Shown here: positions 59,301-64,000 of the stretch, piece by piece
How the letters are laid out: each line of letters opens with the position of its first letter
Position numbering within the stretch: the stretch's first letter is position 1
Source: Trichoplusia ni
Taxonomy: Eukaryota; Arthropoda; Insecta; Lepidoptera; Noctuidae
Length of the DNA: 64,000 nt
Reading direction: 5' to 3'
Assembly (NCBI RefSeq): GCF_003590095.1
Contig: NC_039480.1
Location: 17,337,328-17,401,327, forward strand
Program-made: the position numbers and the translations under genes
Notes under the pieces: model-generated
Seen by the model: the letters and a program-made list of their open reading frames with translations, nothing else
What the model was told of the DNA's origin: nothing
Databases searched by the model: none

Positions 59301-62300
59301 AAAAATATCTTCCATTTGTGTTCAGCCATTGTTTATTTTTCCCGATGTTAGAAAATGTATTTTCCCAAAACATGTTTACTTCGCAGCTTTGCGCTTGACG
59401 TGCCCAAAAGAGTTTTGTTAAACGAAATCGTAACTTTACTCGCTTTGAAGTTTCGAAGATAATCCTCTGTTTTAAGTTTTTGTGATTTAAGCTCTTTGCG
59501 TGCGTTCTGTAAAAGTTATGGCTTTTGAGCCGAAGTTGGAAAATTCAATATTGGAAATTCCTTAAAACTTTTCTTCTCATGAAAAGTTTTGCGGATATGA
59601 TGAAATATCATTTTACTAAGGATGTAAGTGTCGTTTGCAAAGTATGTAAACCTGTTTGAGTTAAGATACCACATTAGAAATAATCGCTGAAACCTGTCTA
59701 TTATCACCTTATGTAACAACCACGCATCTAAGACAATGCGCTGCTAAAGTAAGACAACTTATACAATCATTATTAAAATTCCTAAGTTATTTAAACAATA
59801 ATTTTAAATTTTAGAAAGTTAAACCGTTTAAACTAAAAGACAATCATTATGGGTTTGGTTAACGACCAATTATCGACACGAGAAAGTGTTTTTATAGACG
59901 TCATTTCCATGTTTACTCATGTATAATTATTCAGTCGAATCGCGGCTTTGGGCTTACGAATTCAACTTTTTGGTAAATTATTTATATTTTTGCTATTCTG
60001 CGTATCAATTTGGCACTCAAGCCCATCTATCAAATTACATTTATCTAGTAACATATTAATTTCCGTATTTAACAGCAACAATACTCTATGAATAAAAATT
60101 TGATCAAAGACTCTTAAATCAGTAGCAGTGAGGTACATAAAAAAAATCGCTATTTCAATAAAATGCAAATGATCTTACTGTTCTTGTCAAGCACAGCAGC
60201 GTTGTTGTTCTTGATAATGCGGTTCTTGGTGGGCTTGGTTTTGACCTTGCTGAGGACATCGGCTAAGCTGATCTTAATTGGTTCTGGTTTTTCGGTCTCC
60301 TCGATGAGGACGCTGGAGGCAACTGTGGCCCAGTCTACGTCCTTTGCGTCTTTACCGCGAGATATACCGCGGAGTTCCTCCCTGTAAAGTTTGGATTGAT
60401 TTGTCTAGTATGTTCTATTAGATGGGGCTTTGGTCAATATCGAAAGTAAGTGAATGAATGCTGATTGACGAATGGTTGAAAATGTTTCAAATGTCTATAA
60501 TATTGGTGTTTGGCCGAATTTTGGTTTTTGAAATACTTTACTTTTACAATCAATATGTAAAGTTATTTTATTCGTTCTTATTTAGGAGCTTTGTCAATCC
60601 GGCTGTGTCCAGGAACTTTTCTTACCGACTGTTAACGCTTTTCTAGAAATTGGGATTTTTTCATAAGTGTCAAGTGCTTACCTCATAGCTCCAATCAGTG
60701 GGTATTTGACATCACCACCGCAAACACTGCCGCTGAAGTCATCCATATCAACCGTCCATACCATGGCACCACCGAATCCATTGTCCTTGATCCATCTGGT
60801 GACAAAATATACTTTTGAGAACTGACCAGTATTTTGAAATATTAGTTCAGAGCTTTGCTTTGAAAGAAAATAGTTGTGGATTATAATGATTTAATTACTA
60901 GTCTACTATATAATAAACATCTGAATAAATAAATATTGTTCATCTCACCTCATTTTGTTCCTGATAGATTTCTCGTCATCAAAACCGACCCATTGGTCAC
61001 CGTGGATAGCGTAAGGGACCTTCATTTCCTCATCCCATATATAAGTACCACCGTTTCTCAATATTTCACATACCTAAAAATAGTTATTGAATATTATGAT
61101 AGAAGTCTCTAAAAAAACGTTTGTCAATATTATAATATGTATGAGATTAAAAGTAAACAGATGCGGTTGAAAATAATACATTTAATAATGGATGAGAATA
61201 TAAATTTTAATTCACACCACTAATCTTGTCAAACGAGACTTTAATTAACAGATGCGGGCTTCAATAAATCCATCAACGCACGCTACCGATCCTTAATAGA
61301 ACCTCATAAACAAGATCCCAAAGCATAAATCACTTTCATACTTGAAGCAATACTTTTTAATTATAATAACCTCGTAGTAGGCGAGGAAGCCTCCTTCCTT
61401 TGTGTATTCGCCAGCTTTCCCTCCCCCGCTGGCTGGAGAATTCACTTTGAAGTTATTAGGGTTGGATAGGGTGAAGGTTCGTCCGTATGTTGGCATACCT
61501 GGAAATTATGTACGTCATCAAAATGTTCCGCTCTTGAGAATTCTTGGAGATACCGGCTTATTTGTGGGGAAATATTGTATACATTTGAGATTAGTTTCTT
61601 TAGATAAGTAAGCTGTGAATCGAGAGCTAATTTTCAATCTAGATTTAAATTAGCTTTTTAGTTATCAAAAATATTTTCAAATTGGTTTCTACTCATGATT
61701 GAAATTTAGCTCTTTTAATATGGACGCCAGTCTCCATTTCAAGATTTTGGGATGAGGATAAAAAATCTCAATCTTACCAATAATAAGTTTTTCTTTGGGA
61801 GCACCAAGTTTGACCCACAGATGGGCAGCATGGTCGACAGACAGTTGCTTCCTCCATTCGGAGTCGGATGAGGGCGAGTATAGAGGAGCGTTGTGACCAG
61901 TTTCTCTTTCCCATTTTCCGTGGAAATCGTAGGCCATCACGTTGATAAAGTCCAAGTAACTGGTGACAGAAAATTATGTTGATAAGATTTTTTTTGACAT
62001 TCTGAATAAAATGTTCATAGTTACGAGACGTTAATTGTCTTACTGCCAAATTGAAAAGTCTTGCAATCATGTTTTCTTTAAATATATTATATTTGTATCT
62101 ATATGTCATTAATTAGTTAAGGTTTCAATTCTGAATTTATCATCATAAACGTTGAGTTAAAACACGTGTACTTTTCTCATTAAGGTGTGTACTTTACTTA
62201 TTCGAACACTCAACAGCCTAATTAAATATCAAAATGTTTATCAACAAATCAAAATTTCAAACAATGAATTTCACAACCAGCTGATTCTGCTTTTAAGGCT

Positions 62301-63151
62301 GAATTCAAATGTTTTTGATTGACATATCAAAAGAGTGATAAGCAAAACATCGAAATACGTGCCTAGTTCAACAAATTAATGTAAGCTCAACAAAATTTAA
62401 ACTTTGAACTCATTACACCTTATTCCAAACACATAAGGTATAGATTAGGATGCAGAGACCCTAATCGATGACTTTGTAACAGTTGTAGTCTAAAACAATG
62501 TATCCGAATGTGGGAAAACGCATGGAGTGGGTAAAACAATAAAAAATATTAATAAAAGAAAAATTTGCATCGACCGTGCGACACCGTTTCAACTCGGTAT
62601 AAATTATTTGGGTCAGTATTTAAATACAAATGGACTCTGGAAGTTAATGTATAGGGATCGGAATAAAAAAGTTTGTGAAGTTGTAAGGGTAAATGGACGT
62701 TTTTGCGAAATTATCTTTTGGACCGCAGCTGGGGAATAAAGAAACTCCACAAATACGACTAATACAGATGAGAGCATTTTGGATGAATTACCGAACTAGA
62801 AGATAAAGTATGAGATTATTTCGTAGCTTTTGCCTAGCCAAACTCGAACATCATTGTTTTCAACGTCTACAGTAATGAGTATCAAAGTGCAAATATCTCT
62901 TCTTCTTTAGACGATTCAGAGGAGTATATCGAATCCACAACAGATTTTTTATTTAAATGAATAAAATTACAATCTTTCATTTGTTCTTTAAACTACGGAT
63001 CCAATTAACAAATGAAAAGCTGCCAACCTAGCAACAGCAGGTACATCGTATCCACCCTTGATGTTGTCGGGACCGACGGGGACGGCGGCGGTGAGCAGTA
63101 GACGAGGTTTCTTCACTTCTTGAGCTTCAGCTTCAAAAGCCTCACGTAATT
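53132..63151 (-). CDS. Cht7: Group III chitinase Cht7 (GH18-GH18-CBM14), 3' part of the gene
   Basis: An extracellular endo-chitinase that cleaves beta-1,4-GlcNAc bonds in cuticle chitin; group III enzymes act in chitin organisation and moulting. Exons, high to low: 63151-63028, 61959-61778, 61498-61371, 61073-60949, 60795-60682, 60381-60179, 57923-57706, 57519-57365, 55999-55828, 55256-55140, 54916-54781, 54356-54184, 53942-53741, 53346-53132. All 13 internal junctions are GT/AG with matching phase. The joined 754 residues hold the second half of GH18-1 (1-~224; [10 protein letters not shown]), a Lys-rich linker, the whole of GH18-2 (~296-660: [20 protein letters not shown] with Glu414, [20 protein letters not shown]), and a six-Cys CBM14 (689-743). 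Two GH18 domains plus one C-terminal CBM14 fit Cht7, not Cht10 (more domains) or Cht5 (one domain). About 220 N-terminal residues (membrane/signal region, GH18-1 active site) lie beyond 64000. Confidence 0.93.
53741..53942 (-). CDS. Cht7: Cht7 exon: end of GH18-2 and linker
   Basis: Acceptor TCTTTCAG, donor GATC|GTAAGT. Encodes [20 protein letters not shown] (conserved Trp strand), [15 protein letters not shown] and a short Ser/Pro/Gly linker ([14 protein letters not shown]). Confidence 0.93.
54184..54356 (-). CDS. Cht7: Cht7 exon: GH18-2, insertion domain
   Basis: Acceptor CTATCACAG, donor ACTAAG|GTAAGT. Encodes [20 protein letters not shown], then [18 protein letters not shown] and [12 protein letters not shown]. 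Confidence 0.93.
54400..54543 (-). mobile_element. tRNA-derived SINE in a Cht7 intron
   Basis: Core GCATTCGTGGATCACACAAA and head GGGGTTTGAATCCGCCGTAA (B-box in reverse) sit in the intron between 54356 and 54781, in the same orientation as the gene. Confidence 0.55.
54781..54916 (-). CDS. Cht7: Cht7 exon: GH18-2, MPTYGRSF
   Basis: Acceptor AACCTACAG, donor GGTG|GTAAGT. Encodes [33 protein letters not shown] and GAPASGGG. Confidence 0.93.
55140..55256 (-). CDS. Cht7: Cht7 exon: GH18-2, YDFHGQW motif
   Basis: Acceptor TTCTTTCAG, donor ACTGTG|GTAAGT. Encodes [15 protein letters not shown], then [20 protein letters not shown]. In GH18-1 the corresponding region is not interrupted after this point, so this intron is specific to the second domain. 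Confidence 0.93.
55828..55999 (-). CDS. Cht7: Cht7 exon: GH18-2, [10 protein letters not shown]
   Basis: Acceptor TTCTTGCAG, donor TACTTG|GTAAGT. Encodes [29 protein letters not shown] and [11 protein letters not shown]; collinear with the first exon of this window, as expected of duplicated domains. Confidence 0.93.
56085..56270 (+). mobile_element. tRNA-derived SINE, best-preserved copy, in a Cht7 intron
   Basis: Plus strand, antisense to the gene. The A-box TAGGCGAGTGGTTGAGG and B-box CGCGGGTTCGACCCCCG have tRNA spacing. The core GTGCGATCCACGAATACTTG, the tail block CCCCGCGACACAAGGATTAA and a T-run complete it. A functional tRNA is excluded because no acceptor stem closes around these boxes. 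Confidence 0.65.
56627..56843 (+). mobile_element. Helitron-like element, copy H9, in a Cht7 intron
   Basis: Begins TCTATACTAATATATTG and ends GTCGCGGGCAACAGCTAG|T. The AAGCTGAAGAG part near the start is deleted. It lies in the 55999-57365 intron, antisense to the gene, ~360 bp from the SINE at 56.1 kb. Confidence 0.72.
57365..57519 (-). CDS. Cht7: Cht7 exon: GH18-2 catalytic motif
   Basis: Acceptor TTTTCTTAG, donor CCCCAG|GTAAGG. Encodes [15 protein letters not shown] (SxGG-type strand 3) and [11 protein letters not shown] (strand 4). The proton-donor Glu (codon 57375-57373) and preceding Asp are intact. The first Asp of DxxDxDxE is Asn (AAC, 57396-57394). Confidence 0.94.
57706..57923 (-). 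CDS. Cht7: Cht7 exon: start of GH18-2
   Basis: Acceptor ATTCCTCAG, donor TTGAAG|GTATG. Encodes [20 protein letters not shown], then [14 protein letters not shown] and [14 protein letters not shown], the first two strands of the second barrel. Confidence 0.93.
57924..60178 (-). other. Cht7: Cht7 intron, 2.25 kb
   Basis: The intron between the linker exon and the start of GH18-2. AT-rich; I recognise no repeat, RNA or nested gene in it. Confidence 0.6.
60179..60381 (-). CDS. Cht7: Cht7 exon: linker between the two GH18 domains
   Basis: Acceptor CTTTACAG, donor AAGAACA|GTAAGA. Encodes ~68 residues rich in Lys, Glu and Ser ([18 protein letters not shown], then [17 protein letters not shown]). 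Low conservation is expected. A 2.25-kb intron without recognised genes follows (57924-60178). Confidence 0.88.
60682..60795 (-). CDS. Cht7: Cht7 exon: GH18-1, [10 protein letters not shown]
   Basis: Acceptor TGTCACCAG, donor ATGAG|GTAAGC. Encodes [20 protein letters not shown], the conserved Trp-bearing last strand of the barrel, then [12 protein letters not shown]. Confidence 0.92.
60949..61073 (-). CDS. Cht7: Cht7 exon: GH18-1, DQWVGFDDE
   Basis: Acceptor ATTTTTAG, donor ATGAG|GTGAGA. Encodes [16 protein letters not shown] and [17 protein letters not shown], the end of the insertion domain and return to the barrel. Confidence 0.92.
61371..61498 (-). CDS. Cht7: Cht7 exon: GH18-1, MPTYGRTF
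   Basis: Acceptor ATTTCCAG, donor ACGAG|GTTATT (weaker than the others). Encodes [13 protein letters not shown], the [17 protein letters not shown] loop and FLAYYE, the start of the chitinase insertion domain. Confidence 0.92.
61778..61959 (-). CDS. Cht7: Cht7 exon: GH18-1, YDFHGKW motif
   Basis: Acceptor TGTCACCAG, donor ATTG|GTAAGA. Encodes [17 protein letters not shown] (the conserved MxYDxxG motif lining the active site) and the [10 protein letters not shown] strand. Confidence 0.92.
63028..63151 (-). CDS. Cht7: Cht7 exon: GH18-1, [17 protein letters not shown]
   Basis: Acceptor TTGTTACAG; ends GTTGCTAG|GTTGG. It enters in phase 1, so the preceding exon supplies one base. Encodes [22 protein letters not shown] and GYDVPAVA, the strand and helix after the active-site strand of GH18-1. 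The active-site exon itself is outside the window. Confidence 0.9.
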
Positions 63152-64000
63152 CTGTAACAAGACGAAACATGATAAATAAAAACTCTTCTTAAAAAAATTG
63201 GTGGTCAACCAAAGTGCAAATGACCTTGCATTTTAAAATGACGTTAATGATATAATAACACTAATTGTACATATACTTCTGTTTAATAGCGTAAAACTAC
63301 GCTCGTGTGTGAAACGTGATCGCATGTACAATAATTTCACAAACAACAAAACTACATCGTAAATCGCAAATCACGCGTTTCCAACGTTGACTGACATTCC
63401 ATTAACTTTACGTGCCCTAGGACTCGAATATCTGGAAACGCTAAATTTATTCGAGCACTAAAGTTCACATACAAAAACTATGTAAACAGATTTCATTATG
63501 ATAGGCCCTTGTTATAACAAGGTTTAATGGTTGATGTAAAGGAATTTTCGAAAGGTATATCCTCTCTAAATGTAGCAAGGACGGTGAGTGATGTGATACC
63601 TACCTATATACAAGTACAAAACGTGTTGATTACTTATTGTCTTATTGGATGTATGAGATTCAATTGTCTTTGATCAAGGAATGTTTTCAATAAGAAATAA
63701 TGGCTTGTTGAAGTGAAACTTGGCTTGCGAAACGCTGTTTCAATTTGGCGAATTATTGATAGCTTTGTAATAGGTCGGTTAATCCTTTCGTATGGGAATG
63801 GAATTTTAGATTTTTAGATGAGAAACCAGAAAGAGGAAAAAACATTGCTAGTTTTGGTAAGGCTATAATTTGTAGTGCTCTCGTAAAATTGATGTCCTAT
63901 TCCAGATTATTTAACAGTTTTGATATTTTACCAAGGGATACCACAAGGTCTTTTGTAACACAATGAATCAGTGAATCATGATCTCAACTATTCTTAAGTC
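63152..64000 (-). other. Cht7: Cht7 intron continuing past the window edge
   Basis: No further chitinase-like exon occurs here, although the exon encoding the GH18-1 catalytic motif must lie upstream (higher coordinates) of 63151. It is therefore outside the window. Confidence 0.6.

Noticed and set aside
63152..64000. Search for the GH18-1 catalytic exon of Cht7
   Set aside because: No stretch on the minus strand reads like DGxDxDWEYP or the SxGG strand; the exon must lie outside the window.

Overview
The window looks like lepidopteran (moth or butterfly) nuclear DNA. It is AT-rich and intron-rich, and is dominated by short interspersed elements typical of that order: a TC...CTAG Helitron-like family, several tRNA-derived SINEs, 3' ends of non-LTR retrotransposons, and MITEs with TA target duplications. 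The assignment to order comes from pattern recognition of these repeats and of the one clear gene; no database was searched.

Only one gene is certain. It fills roughly 53.1-63.2 kb on the minus strand and continues past the right edge. Fourteen exons with GT/AG borders and matching phases encode the C-terminal ~754 residues of an insect group III chitinase (Cht7): the back half of a first GH18 domain, a linker, a complete second GH18 domain, and a C-terminal six-cysteine CBM14 chitin-binding domain. The N-terminus and the catalytic motif of the first domain lie outside the window. The second domain reads N-G-L-D-V-D-W-E, so the catalytic Glu is present but Asn replaces the first Asp of DxxDxDxE. 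A small inverted-repeat element begins 22 bp after the stop codon and carries the first AATAAA in the 3' flank. Introns hold two SINE copies and one Helitron-like copy.

The remaining 53 kb has no recognisable full-length host gene. Several signals suggest transcription. Two CpG-rich segments at 40.2 kb and 11.4 kb each show, on the minus strand, an initiator-like TCAGT followed 110-180 bp later by a strong splice donor, as in untranslated first exons. Between them, at 19.2-18.6 kb, two GC-rich minus-strand blocks form a phase-compatible exon pair of unknown product. At 14.7-14.5 kb a signal-peptide-like ORF is broken by one TGA. At 1.1 kb on the plus strand a TATATAA box sits 31 bp before a possible start site and a short leader with a donor.

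Mobile DNA: nine Helitron-like copies (1, 3.1, 12.4, 16.8, 30.6, 35.3, 35.9, 46.5 and 56.6 kb), a 5'-truncated jockey/CR1-like LINE with an intact C-terminal ORF (8.9-10.2 kb) plus scattered 3' ends of the same and other LINEs, about eight copies or pieces of one tRNA-derived SINE, other tRNA-like SINE heads, and three MITEs (33.5, 41.9 and 52.9 kb). I saw no CRISPR array, rRNA, convincing tRNA gene or viral gene.
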